DNA of 64,000 nucleotides, from NCBI GenBank assembly GCA_034766995.1, contig CM068314.1, positions 10,991,701 through 11,055,700 of the forward strand, written 5' to 3'. The first letter of the stretch is position 1; each line of letters opens with the position of its first letter. The notes under the pieces are model-generated. The model searched no databases, had not been told where the DNA came from, and was given only the letters and a program-made list of their open reading frames with translations. This stretch comes from Acanthacorydalis orientalis (taxonomy: Eukaryota > Arthropoda > Insecta > Megaloptera > Corydalidae). The translations under genes were made by a program, and so were the position numbers. Below, piece by piece: positions 11,912-23,564 of this stretch.

Positions 11912-12101
11912 TAATAACGAGACAATGAAAAACTCTTTTTAATAATAAATAAAAATATTTTTAAAAGTGTAGATATTTTAAGATAGAAAAATAAAGAAAC
12001 AAATGAAAATACAGTTCTATATTACATAGTGTTCCTTCAATTTTCAAATTGCATAACACAATGAATATTCATTCAAATGTATTAGTCAAAGGAATAATCT
12101 A

Positions 12102-12618
12102 TTAGATGTAAAAATCAATTCGGTTTTTTTAAATTGAATCCATCATAACTCTACTTTAAATTAAAATATTATCTCGTCGTTTTAAAAATTTGAAGTGGCA
12201 ACCTTAACATTTAAAAACACTATATGTCTCGGTCAAGCAGTTCGCATAACTTCATAAAACAGTAGTAAAAACTATGAAGTTAGAAATTCATATATTAGGA
12301 ATTACATATTGTGCGTATTCCAGCTGAAAGAAATATTTCCGAAATCGCGGGAATGATTTGTTCGGATTTGGAGGAAGTTGTTGTGATACATAAAACATGC
12401 AATCAGATGCTAAAACAGTGAAAAAGGGTCCGAAAACGCATTACGATTTCATCGATTCAAAACCGACATCTTTTTTTCGATAAGGAATTCAATTACCCGA
12501 CAAATGCAGCAACGTTATAGAAAATAATGGAGGATATTATAAGAATTGATTTATATTCCATTTTTCTGTAAACATTCATTTTCTATTAAAAAAGCATTGG
12601 ATTAATTTGTATACCTAA
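12102..12618 (+). mobile_element. Family-3 mariner-derived short element
   Basis: Left end TTAGATGTAAAAATCAATTC (TA at 12100-12101). The right end reads TTAGGTATACAAATTAATCC on the minus strand, near 12618. About 517 bp. It contains two decayed coding patches: a transposase N-terminus (about 12270-12410, with the RHCxxFxFQLK-like start and an IxxxLxEGVVTHKTC-like segment) and a C-terminal patch (about 12430-12530, encoding DFIDSKPTSFF and a following LPDK..NVIENNG-like end). The catalytic core is deleted between them. Copies at 43168 and 45058 share this structure. Confidence 0.82.
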
Positions 12619-13029
12619 CATATTAAAAATGCATTTATTCTCATTATTTCACTTTATATTTAAACATTATTCACCTCTCTTGTAATTATATGATAGTACA
12701 ACGAACAAAATGGCCGCTATGTAATTATAAATAACAAATTTTAAAACTTACTCTATAGAATAAGTCTAATATTAATTTAAATTCTAATATATTTAAAAAC
12801 ATTATTTTTGAAATTCTCTAAATGTTTTGAAAACATAGATATAACATATGCGCTGGTTCCAACGTGTCTAGTAGATCTCGTTTTTAATAAAATGTTTCTA
12901 AAAGAATGTGAAAATAAAATATTCAAAAGTAATAAAAAAAGATTATGTTCTTTTTATCGTTTTATATAAATCTGCATACTTCTCATGAACATATTTACGA
13001 TGGTTCTTTCGTACCCAAAAAAAACACAG
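12619..13029. other. AT-rich non-coding DNA
   Basis: No gene or recognised repeat. Confidence 0.6.
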
Positions 13030-13490
13030 ACATTAGGTGCGGTGTAGTGTAAAAAATCTGATCTGAAATGTCCTTGTCTAATTACGGACATATCATAAAG
13101 CGAGCATGTCGAATTCATTTCGGTAGCAATCTGAATTTGATTATCGCACCCACGATAAGAATCGTGGCCTACAGACGTTTATAACGTTAGTGACAATTGT
13201 ATAAACATACCGTTAAGCTGGCAAGGCGGAGGTAAATATAAAAAAAATACACTCCCGTCGAAGCGGTTCGTTTTCATGACGTGTGACTAGCGTCAATAAT
13301 ATTTATTGGTTCATAAATCCTGTACAGCTTTTTTTTCTGTACATTACATCGGTCGAACCCCCTACGGATTTCACGCTGTTATATAAGCGACAACATGCAT
13401 TTTCCCTGATGTGAAAAAGCAACACTGCATTATAAATCTTTCTTTCGAGCCAAATTTAAATATGTCGTTTCTATGTAAATATTTTCTGTA
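13030..13490. other. GC- and CpG-richer island, possible promoter or exon
   Basis: This 460-bp patch is clearly richer in G+C and CpG than its surroundings and has no transposon similarity. It contains a short plus-strand frame (NVSDNCINIPLSWQGGG, about 13180-13240), a donor-like GGCGGAG|GTAAATAT near 13227, and a TATATAAG box near 13382. A promoter with a first exon on the plus strand would fit, but no downstream coding exon is found to confirm it. Confidence 0.3.
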
Positions 13491-13687
13491 TCAGCTTTTA
13501 AAACTTGGTGTCTGCTTACAGAAATATGAGGAAAATTCAGACTATCTCCACGGAATGTATGTTTTTAAAAAGGACTAGTGTTACACGAGAGGATTTAAGT
13601 ACATATATTTTAAAATATGAGATAATAAAGAATTATTTTCGATTTTTTAAACTTTATAAACAAAACAGAACTGGAGAAAACGGTACC

Positions 13688-13689
<2 letters not shown>

Positions 13690-13733
<44 letters not shown>

Positions 13734-13734
13734 T
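13690..13734. repeat. (TA)n microsatellite
   Basis: TA repeat of about 45 bp with one TACA interruption near its end. Confidence 0.97.
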
Positions 13735-14088
13735 AGAATAATTTATCGAGTGATTACCGAAACCCGTTACATTTTTCAACACTTTTCATTTATATACTAC
13801 TTATTTCACATAAAACTAGTAGGTTCAAATAGTACTTTAGTAAAATGGTCAATCGGAAAAACTATAATGTTCTATTCCTAATATTTACTTTTTAAAAAAA
13901 ATTATATTCATAGAAAAGAATTATTCAAGTTTCAAATATAATTTGTAAAATTATTAAACACTTCTTCAATTATCTAACATTCTAATGTTGCAGTCTATTA
14001 GTTCTCATCTCACCCAAGATTCATAGTAAAACCTCTTTAACACATTCATTCGTTATTAGTGAAAAAATTAAAGATGTGAAGCTATTTA

Positions 14089-14661
14089 TTAGGTTAGTAG
14101 GAAAATATGCGGTTTTGTTTTCTAAATTCTAATCTTAATTTTTTCAATGAAATTGATATTTCATCCTGTTCATGTTAATATCATTTTAAAGTGCATTTTT
14201 CAGTTTGTTTTTGGTACATCCTCTTTAGTTTTATTATTAATTTTGCATCAAATTGGGCTACTGAATTACAGATGGAAAAGGAGCAAATAAGAGCAATTTT
14301 TTGGATGAGTTCAAACTGGGTGGTAAAGTAGCAGAAACTGCTCGTAAACTAAACGATTCTGTTGGGGTGTGAATCCTGTTAAAGAACGTACAGTGCAATG
14401 GTGCTTCCAAAAAATTCATGCTGAGGACGAGAACCTTGAGGATAAAGAAGGTCGCGAGAGTCGTTTTTCAGTTCAAAACGACCCACTGAAAGCGTTAATT
14501 GAATCAGAACCAAGCACAACAATTCGAGATCTTCCACAAAAGTTAGAGATTAGTCATCCAACAGGTTTGGATCACTTAAAACAGCTAAGAAAATCAAAAA
14601 AAAATAAAAATATATATGAATTTGAAGGTCATAAATCGCAATTATTTTACTACCAACCTAA
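14089..14661 (+). mobile_element. Family-2 mariner, short form
   Basis: Ends TTAGGTTAGTAGGAAAATAT and TTATTTTACTACCAACCTAA, with TA at 14087-14088 and 14662-14663. Length 573 bp. It has the same founder deletion as 11334, 41884 and 56969. It is the best-preserved coding member of the group, although still frame-broken. Confidence 0.93.
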
Positions 14662-14731
14662 TAATACTGGATACTATTTTAGTCTGCCTTCAAATTACGA
14701 AATTGTAAATTTCTTTAACGATACTGAATAG
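14272..14731 (+). pseudogene. Truncated mariner transposase, DNA-binding half
   Basis: The ancestral start is the ATG at 14272 (MEKEQIRAIF). One frameshift follows near 14300 and another near 14365. After that the frame 14369-14731 reads through VKERTVQWCFQKIHAEDENL, the ESRFS region (normally GRPS) and the second helix-turn-helix SEPSTTIRDLPQKLEISHPT, to HLKQLRKSKKNK. It then passes through the right terminal repeat into flanking DNA. No catalytic aspartates are present. In intact mariners this part binds the element ends. A truncated product could in principle compete for those ends, but the frameshifts make function unlikely in this copy. Confidence 0.88.
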
Positions 14732-16469
14732 AATCTGGAGCTATAATCAGAAAAATTACAATATAAGAAAAATTTCTTATATTGCAAGTTAAGGAACATG
14801 TTTTCAGTCAAATAAAAACACTTTTTATAGAATATTATCAAGAAATAAAATGACAATTTTAAAAAAATCCAAATGCAACCTCTAACAACATCATTGACAG
14901 AATAAAACATTCCATAAACAATATTAATTTTACAATCTTGTCGAATTAATCCGTGTTGTTGTGATCAGCGAACAATTGTGTTCACATCCTCATGTGTTAC
15001 TGGTAAGACATGGCATTTCGGTACACATCAAACAGACAATACGATGACACCCATTGCTTCTAGAGATCACATCCACGTAAAACAGCTTCGTGATACAACA
15101 GTAATACAAAATATGTATACCTATAAAATATAAACAAGAAAACAATATAACGTACGACTTTCAGGAGTTAGTTTGTTCAAGTAAATAAATCTCGTGCGGA
15201 TTTGTTCGAACACAAAAGAACACAACTGTTGTGTATTGTCTTACAGTCAAAATAAGTGGATAGATACAACATGAAAAAAAATATTTTTTTTTTCTATTGA
15301 TATTGTGCGTGTTATTTTTTTTAAAAAAATTAACCAGTAAACTTGTAGCGTGTAAGTCCGACATAAAATAAGCACAGCTGGAGAATGACACTGTATATAT
15401 CCAATATGAGAAACACAAACGCTTCAGACAACATCCGCATTCGACATGGATTACGTATTTATTTTTAGAATTTAATTGCATTGATCATGATAACATTGAT
15501 AACGTTCCGTTTACAACTGTAATGATTTCCTGATATTTCCTTTGAGTCCAGTGTGATTATTTTACATGCACAATGATAAAAATAGTCCTGCGGCAAGTCG
15601 AATATTCAGTGTATGTTTTTTTCAACGTGTCATTTCCAACGTTTCCGTATTCGACGCATACTTATATAGTGTAAATAATAGTAATAACTTTCTAATAAAT
15701 CTATTATAACGACAGCTAATTTACAATGGCACTAATTTGACTACTATCACACACATTAATAGATTCCTCTGCAAAGTATATAATAAATGTATTTTTAATC
15801 TTATTTTATCACCATGCCTGAAGAATATTCTATAAAGTATTTAAATAATGAAAAATAACACTTTATAAATCAGAATTTAAATTTTACTTTTAATTTAAAA
15901 TAAGTAATAATTTTAATTTTGCCTTAAAATTAACTTCTTCGTTATAATTACAATGTGATAAAAAATTCCTTTAAGATAATGTTTTTCAAATTGAGAGAAG
16001 TAACCTACTGAAGTAAGGTTTCCAATAGGGATAATTAAATCTTTCAAGATTATATATTAAATTAGTATAAAAATATTATAAACAATAATGTAATCAAATC
16101 AGACAATGAAAAAAGTGAATAGACAGTAAGTTATTAAAAAAATATATTTCTATATTGAAATCTAAATTATAACAAATAGCGTTTAAAAAATATTAATTGA
16201 CTTACGTATTACTTCATTTAAAAAATAAATAACAGTAAGGTTGCTTCCATTTTGTTGTAAAACCCTTAAAAATTAAATCAATACCATTTTTAAATAACAA
16301 ACGTTCTGTTTAAATTATTAATAAAAATGAAATAAATGAAAAAAATATAAAAATTAAAAAATCATATACAAAATGAAAATCAAAAATAAATGGCGACTCT
16401 ACTGTAGAAAGTAAAAATTTGACTTTTTGCTATTTTCGAAAATGAATTTTGAATTATTCTACAAATAAT
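14662..16469. other. Non-coding DNA, no supported gene
   Basis: AT-rich, with a TnAn tract at 15315-15329. The 106-codon minus-strand frame at 15161-15481 lacks any domain, coding composition or splice context. The 15500-15680 patch is slightly GC-richer but uninformative. Confidence 0.55.
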
Positions 16470-16700
16470 ATTTTTTTATAATTAAAAGTATTCAATAATT
16501 AATTACTAATCATTTTAGAGTTTCGATGGCGACTGTCATCCTCAAAACACTACGATATAGAAAAACATAATAAAAAAATTCTAGTCTTGTCAAATGTCAA
16601 CTCTGAGTACAGAGCACAAAACTAAAAAAAAAATCACATTTAAAAAATTCGATTAATAATCTTTTTTCTATTAAAAAACCTACATGTCATATTTTTAAAA
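16470..16700. repeat. Foldback repeat copy
   Basis: AAGTATTCAATAATTAATTA, then TTTCGATGGCGACTGTCATC on the left side, and a degenerate partner with TTCGATTAATAATC near 16650. The TTTCGATGGCGA block is shared with the copies at 20740 and 63670, in inverted orientation. Confidence 0.45.
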
Positions 16701-17041
16701 GTACGCTCTCTCTCTCCCATTATTTTATTTAACATTTTTTTCGACACAAAATTAAAATGTCAATACTTGGCGATTTTTTTTTCTGAGTTCTAGTTAAAAA
16801 TATTTACAAAAACGATCGATACCATTATAAAGAATTATAATTTAAAACGAAACACACACTTCATTCGAAGTCCTGTCTCATTTTGGAATAACAATATTAT
16901 AAATATTTACCAGGTACTAAGAAAAGTAGACCAGTACGCATAAATGAATATTTAATTCTACTAAGAAAACTGACAACGATTGACAAAACATTTCTCACTC
17001 ATTGTTTCCTAAAATTTAATACCCGCTGTGACGTCAATGAA

Positions 17042-17044
<3 letters not shown>

Positions 17045-17097
<53 letters not shown>
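17045..17097. repeat. (TA)n microsatellite
   Basis: Perfect TA repeat of about 53 bp. Confidence 0.98.
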
Positions 17098-17101
<4 letters not shown>

Positions 17102-17957
17102 CACACATCCATACATTTGTATATATTTTCACACGTCCCGCCTTGATCAGTATGTAAGACAGGTCTCATCAGTCTAATCTTATTTGTCTTCCGATAACTT
17201 TGACATATGTACAAAGATTATACGCACACAAAAGCAATGTTACTCCCACATGATACACGTCAATCACTGTAACTAATATACTACTCTCTCGTATGCACAT
17301 CAATACGTGATCAAAGGTACACGAAGTCTGACAGAATGAAACATACATTAAACATATAGTTTCAATGTAGATGTAGATACTTGATCAGAGATTAAAATAT
17401 GCAAACTAATTGGACAGTGCCACATCTGAAAATGATCTACATATTTATATTCGACAATGTATAAGAAATCAGATTGAATAAATGTTGTTGTGTAGATGAA
17501 AACGGTTCATTTTTTAACTGTTAAGTACTCCAAATGTCAAATTAATGAGAAATGAAAAGGTCAAGTTAAGCTGTTTTAAGAATCAGTTCAAAATCTGTCT
17601 AAAAATGACGAAATTCAAACCCGTTACAAAGATATGAACTAATACCTGATCTCCAAGATTTAACAATACAGAAACCATTTTAAATAATTAACTCATAAAT
17701 TTAATAAAGAAGAAAATTAAAACTTATTAAATTATTTATATTTAATATAATAATAAAAATGATTCACTTAAGTGGATTACTAAAAAAAAAACTGGACAAA
17801 ATGAAAAGAAATTCACAATAATAAAAAAATCGAAATATGCTTACACCCGTGTTCTTATACAATTTTTAATTATTTCGTTTAATTGAAATGATAATTTATT
17901 ATTCTTGATTAAAAATAAATTTCAATTATAGAAGAGTTCATACTCCTAAAAAAATTA
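17098..17957. other. Non-coding DNA
   Basis: No exon, repeat or transposase similarity recognised. Confidence 0.6.
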
Positions 17958-18321
17958 TTAGATGTAAAAATTAATTCAGTTTCTTTAAATTGAATCAATC
18001 ATAACTATGTTTTAAATTAAAATATTCTCTTATAGTTTCAGGATTTCGAAGTGCCAGCCTTAACATTTAAAAACACTATATACTTTGATGAAGCAATTGG
18101 CATAACATCACAAAACAGCATTGAACACGATGGCATCCTAAAAGCAGTATATTAGGCATTGCAGTTTTCACATTCCAATTGAAAAATGGCTGTCGGAGCC
18201 GAGGGAATAATTTGTTCAGCTTTGTGGGAAGGTGTTGTAACGCATAAAACATGCAAAACATGCTAAAACAGTGGAAGAGGTTCGAAGGTCATAAACCGCA
18301 ATTATTTTCCTACCAACTTAA
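17958..18321 (+). mobile_element. Chimeric short element: family-3 left end, family-2 right end
   Basis: The left end TTAGATGTAAAAATTAATTC (TA at 17956-17957) and the following 320 bp match family 3, including the decayed transposase N-terminus and the CATGCTAAAACAGTGGAAGA stretch just before the usual family-3 deletion scar. From about 18283 the sequence switches to the family-2 right end, GGTCATAAACCGCAATTATT then CCTACCAACTTAA, ending at 18321 with TA at 18322-18323. Both outer sides carry TA. The switch occurs at short shared sequence (GAAGGTC in family 2, GAGGTCCGAA in family 3). Confidence 0.8.
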
Positions 18322-18866
18322 TAGCTTCATTAAAAGAGCAATTGATTAAAAGAGCAATAATATTTTAATCTACGTTTTTTCCATAAAGGATTCAAAAAAT
18401 TCGGACTTTGCTTTGCTGATTTAATAATCTAAATAATGGAAAATTATTTTGAATGAAACTTTTAACAAAAAATTCAAGACGATTAAATAAAGTTAAATCG
18501 TTAAAAATTACATTCATCACTCAAATGGGCCAATAACTAAAAAAAATTATCCAGTGTCTTTAACTGCAAGCTTTAATTTAAACTGTTAAATTTTATTAAG
18601 TAATATGATAACATATTTTTATTATCTAGATTAAAAATAGACCGAGAAATTTAATATTATATGAGCAATTCTTTCAAAAAACACTTAAATTCTACCAGAA
18701 ATCATGGAATCTAATCTGAAGAATATTTCTTTAAAAGTAACCACATTAACATGTTGTTTATGATTACTGAAAAATATTTTCTTGTGTATCAAAACTAGAA
18801 TCAAAGATCTTCATCAAAGCTAAAAGCAAAGATCTTCATTAACAGATTGAATATTATTAATGTTTA

Positions 18867-18874
<8 letters not shown>
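18322..18874. other. AT-rich non-coding DNA
   Basis: No recognised feature. A short direct repeat (CAAAGATCTTCATCAAAGCT-like, twice near 18805-18840) is the only structure. Confidence 0.55.

Positions 18875-18941
<67 letters not shown>
18875..18941. repeat. (TA)n microsatellite
   Basis: Perfect TA repeat of about 67 bp. Confidence 0.98.
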
Positions 18942-18943
<2 letters not shown>

Positions 18944-20379
18944 AATGCAATAAGGCATAAAGAAATAACTTCTTTACTTATTCTAATTAATTCATAAATA
19001 ATATTTTTTCAAACAAAACGATTGAAATTCCGGAGAGATCAGCACGCACGTTTAATAAAATGTTATTAAATGAAATATCTCGTGCTCCCGCAGTATTTTG
19101 TAATGTCAACAAGTCTACAATCACGTTCACTTAATTATCATATATGAATTTGTTAAATTATTCAAAGGATTACTTCACAACATCGCTGGCTGACTGATAA
19201 GTAATTATCACGAAATAAGTAAATGAGATTAATTTGTTTTTCGAATTCCGTCATACGAAAATTATCATCGTATCATTTACTTAAATACATCAGGCACATT
19301 TAATACATAAATGTAATACGCTATTATAATTTTTAAACGATTTTTTTATTATTATTTATTTATTCAGAGAAGTACATACGCACACACACTTCACGTCTGC
19401 GCTGTACTACATACACAACTCTGAATCTAGATAATTAAGAAACAGTTTTAAATATCTGTCACACATGCAATGCGTCGTATGAATATGTCAAAAATGTCGC
19501 AATACAAGTAGTCGAACACGATTTTTATTCGAATTGTTTTTTATTTATATCGTTTTTCATTTGACAGACACAAATTTATTCATGTTAATGATATTAAAAC
19601 CATTCCAAACAGGATACTAGAAAATAGTCTATTCGAATTTATTCAAAACATTAAGCAAGTTTTCACATCATGTTTTATTAGATGTCTAGTTAAATTAATC
19701 GAAAATAAAACTATGTTTAATTTTCATTTGAATTCTGCATACAAAACTATACATCTATAATAAGATATAATAAAATTTAATATACGTGGAATTTCTTAAC
19801 TCTATACACACACACATCTTCGAGTGTATCATTAATTTTTAATTCATGTTATATTTATCATACACACAATATTATCATAATTAATATGCAAATGGGTATT
19901 TTTTTAGAGATAATGGCAAATTTAATACAAAATAAAAAAATGTTCAATCAGAAACGATAAAAATATCAGTTCTGCTCATTTGAATCACATAAGATTAGGT
20001 AAAACTGAATAACATACTACTTTGAATGTAATTTCATGCCGGAGATATTAATAATACCTAGTAATTTAATATAAACTGCCAATTACAGGAATAAATAAAC
20101 ACAATTTCAAAAACAGAAATTGATTTGAATACGAAACTAATTTGTTTTTGAAATATAACTTCCAAAAAAAAGATTATATCAATTATAATTTTCAAATATA
20201 ATTAAATTCTAAAGGGAGACATGATAAAAAAATATGTATCAAATACTGTAAATATTTAATTATTATTTTTAATTCAAACAAAAAAAAAAAAAAACTAATA
20301 TTAATATAGTAGAACTAATTTATAGCAACGTCTGTTACAACAATAAAAATCAGGTATAAAATTTCGTTTCTCATTTAAT
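18942..20379. other. Non-coding DNA
   Basis: AT-rich with an (AC)n stretch near 19381 and another near 19806. No gene seen. Confidence 0.55.
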
Positions 20380-20600
20380 TTCAGTTACAGTGACTGTATA
20401 AGACACTAGCGACAAATATTCTCGGTCTAACATGTTTCCGCATGTGCACGTATGACGAATCTGAACAGTGTAATAGATTCATGTCTTGGTAGTGTTCAGT
20501 AAAAATATCCCGGTTTTAACTTGATTAGTTGTACAGTGATAAGAGTAAGAAGTGTTCTTTAGTATGTCGCAAGTAATCAAAGTGGTTTTAGAAAAAAGTG
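20380..20600 (+). promoter_or_regulatory. Possible promoter and 5' exon
   Basis: A GC-richer patch with a TATA-like TGTATAAGA near 20395, an arthropod-initiator-like TTCAGTAAA near 20495 and an ATG at 20564 that opens MSQVIKVVLEKS. A weak donor CAA|GTAATC lies at 20573. The frame closes after 27 codons if unspliced. The layout resembles an insect 5' untranslated region, but no following exon can be tied to it. Confidence 0.2.
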
Positions 20601-20669
20601 TCAAGTTTTTTGACACAAATCAAAAATGTTTAATACTATTATAAATAAATTTTGATTTTTACTTATTTG

Positions 20670-20900
20670 CATTTAGATGGTAATACCATTGTCCTCAGAG
20701 CACTATGGAACAGATAATAAGCGCTCAATGCTCTAAGTATAATGGCATCGCCATCGAAATACACACAAGCTACAATCAGAAATGATCGATTATCATCTAT
20801 ACAACATTTTTGATTAGAAAAATATTTGTGATTTGTGACATAACAGAAAAAGTTATTTCTCAAAGTGAATTTATTCGCAATAACAGATTTTTTTAGTTTT
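20670..20900. repeat. Foldback repeat copy
   Basis: A left block ATGGTAATACCATTGTCC, a repeated inner block ATGGCATCGCCATCGAAATA, then AATGATCGATTATCATC and the outward TTTGATTAGAAAAATATTTG end. It matches the family right arm in order and shows partial inverted symmetry. Confidence 0.5.
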
Positions 20901-21735
20901 ATCTGTGGATTATACAATGAATAAAAAATAGTGTAAAAATACTTAGCAATAAAGAAAAAATATCAATTGATTGAAAGAGTGTTTTTTTCCTTAAATTCGT
21001 TCACCAAAATTTTTAGAAATATACTTGTATATCTGAACATAACACTTTTAACTAATTTATGGTTAAATGGCTTCCCTATCCGTTCATACTTTAAGACAAT
21101 TCTACTATATAAATATATATCAAAAATAAATCATTTACAAACTATTGTTATTTACTAACTTTCAAAGATATATTAATGTTCGATTAACTCTATTTAAAAG
21201 AAGTAAATATCAAACTCACATCAATTAATGCACTGAACTATATATTAAATAAAAGTTTAGAAAAATATAAAAGTTTCCCGGAATATCTACATAAATATTT
21301 CCTTTGATGCAATTTTCTCAAGTCTGGCACGTCAAAAGAGAACGATCAACAGCAAACAACTTATTCATTACGAACAGTCTTCAGAAAGCAAGTCTTCTAT
21401 GTGTCAAGCATACTGAGTTTTCATTAAAAGTTCACTTATTGATTTTCCATACATCTCTACGTTCATAGTAAAAAAAGATGTGAAAAAAGTATACGAAATA
21501 ATCACACGAATTTATTTCACGCAGATGTTTTAACAGATAAAAAACCAAAGAAATAAAAATAAGACTAAAAGTCAATTTATAACATTATTAGAATTTTTTA
21601 ATAATTTTTAAATCCGAACATATTTAAGTTTTAGGTTTCTTCTTACATAAATTAAGAAGAATGTTGCATGCCTGTGCTTTTAAGATGAAAAATATATGAT
21701 TATAAGCAATAATATCAGATATAATATTTCATATA
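20901..21735. other. AT-rich non-coding DNA
   Basis: No gene or recognised repeat. Confidence 0.6.
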
Positions 21736-22333
21736 TTAGGTTGGTGCAAAAATAATTCATGTTTATATTATTTTAAGTTTAACGACGGTTTTTCTAGTTA
21801 CTGGTATCACTTGAGTTTATTCATGATGTGATACATCGTTGTAAACAATGAAATTGACTCTACTGATTTCAGATTATGCCTTTGTTTTCATTACTTAGTA
21901 TTTTTGGATATAACCTCTTAAATAGTCATGGAAAAAAACATAATTCGCACGATTATGTTGTATGAATTTAAATTAGGACGTAATGTAACAGAAAATGTTC
22001 GAAATATCAAATTTATTTTTGATGAAGAGTTAATTAGTGAAAGTACAACTGAACATTGGTTCCAAAAATTTCGTAATGGAAACAAAAATCTTGATGAAGA
22101 GGAGAGTCGTGAACGTCCAAGCATCAAGCATCAGCTCAACGCGCTTTCGATGAATTCGTTAATTCCAGGACTCCAGAATTCTATCTTGTAGGAATGAACA
22201 AACTTGTTTCCTGTTGGGAGAAATGTTTGCAGGCCTATGGTATTTATTTTGATTAATGAACATAAAATTTAACTAATATATGCGTCTTTATATTCGATAC
22301 GTAAAAACCGCAATTATTTTTGCACCAGCCTAA
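21736..22333 (+). mobile_element. Family-1 mariner deletion derivative (N- plus C-terminal type)
   Basis: Ends TTAGGTTGGTGCAAAAATAA and TTTTTGCACCAGCCTAA, flanked by TA (21734-21735 and 22334-22335). 598 bp. The interior keeps the 5' leader, the transposase N-terminus and about the last 45 codons. Compared with the 1289-bp copy at 31521, about 690 bp of the core are missing. The join lies at 22117-22130, in a short AAGCATC-rich stretch that suggests microhomology repair. Confidence 0.94.
21928..22191 (+). CDS. Truncated mariner transposase, intact N-terminal domain
   Basis: An uninterrupted 87-codon frame from ATG 21928. Residues 1-65 are the mariner N-terminal DNA-binding region without frameshift: MEKNIIRTIMLYEFKLGR, then the recognition-helix area SESTTEHWFQKFRNGNKNL, then the linker ESRERPS. 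After a deletion junction the original C-terminus continues in another frame (SRTPEFYLVGMNKLVS and WEKCLQAYGIYFD), so the last 20 residues are not transposase-like. No catalytic aspartate is present. It is the only undamaged transposase domain in the window. Expression is unproven. Confidence 0.7.
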   Translation: MEKNIIRTIMLYEFKLGRNVTENVRNIKFIFDEELISESTTEHWFQKFRNGNKNLDEEESRERPSIKHQLNALSMNSLIPGLQNSIL

Positions 22334-23564
22334 TAATTTATGAAAAAGATGTTGTTCTGAAATTAATAAACCGAAATAAATATTTTCAACAAAACTTTAT
22401 TTCGGATATAATTTTATTTCTGTTTAATTTTCCAATGCTGTGTCAAAATTTAAATTCGTCCGTCCGTTTTCTGCCAGTCAGGTTTTTTTTAAATAAAATA
22501 TGACATGCAACAAATCCAAACTATACATCCTCTTTTTTATAAAACCAAGTTCGAATTTCACTGCAACAAAAACAATAATCGAAATCGGAGATACTCCGTA
22601 TGATTTTAATTAAATATTTATTTGTAACTGAATCGATAACGACTTTTCAATTCCAAAACAAATTGAATTACTTTATAAACTAATTATGTCTCTCCTCAAC
22701 TACCTACATTTTACACTTTCTCCAATTTTTCTAATCTTTTTCTAACCTTCAAATAGAATCGAACAATTCAATGATCGATTTTCACGAAAACAGATTTCAT
22801 AATTGAACTTCCTAACATCCAATCTAATATAATTTATGGACGTTTCTCGACAAACGTATAATCACGATTGTCATTATGTACGTGATTATCAGTTTGTTTA
22901 TATACGCAAAATGTTGAAGGAAGGTCACGCACAACTATTTCATTCTCTGTTAAAAATGAATAATTGAAACAGACGTGAAGTCGAACGTACAAAAAAAAAC
23001 ACACCGTTTACAAAATCAGTCTTGGTAAATACAAAAACGCGCATTGGTTTGGTTCGTGTCTATTATTACACATAAATATCCGAAAACAGTATTTTTGTAT
23101 TACAACAACTGGTACTGGGTGTAAGAGCGAGTCGAAAATATATTTTATTTACAAAAATAACTACACTACGCAATGAATGAAACACATAATTGCTTTTATA
23201 TTTCCCCTCTAATTTGATTTTGATAACATGTTTGTAGTAATTTGACCTCTTGTTTGATATTATCTTTTAAAGTGCTTTTCTTTGTATCTTATATACAAAT
23301 TGTATGTTGTAGTATTGTCAAGAGATACGCAACGGATGTATTGAATATATATTTTTTTTGAAGAAGTACACGAATATATATATCACATGAAATTATAATC
23401 TATTTTATTTATTTTCATTTTGTTTACATTTTTAACTTTCACTTACTATAGAATTTTTTTAACTCGTCATCCACTTAAAATATTTTTCATTATAAATAAA
23501 AAAATGCAGTTCAAATACTAATCCATGACTTTAATTAACAATAATCTTTTTGTGATAATTTACG
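22334..23564. other. Non-coding DNA
   Basis: 22850-23130 is somewhat GC-richer, with no persuasive exon. The rest is AT-rich without recognised repeats. Confidence 0.5.

Noticed and set aside
15161..15481. 106-codon minus-strand frame
   Set aside because: No domain, no splice sites, runs through homopolymer tracts (KKNN, RKKK).
18076..18261. Minus-strand frame of 61 codons
   Set aside because: Antisense of the transposase N-terminal remnant in the chimeric element.
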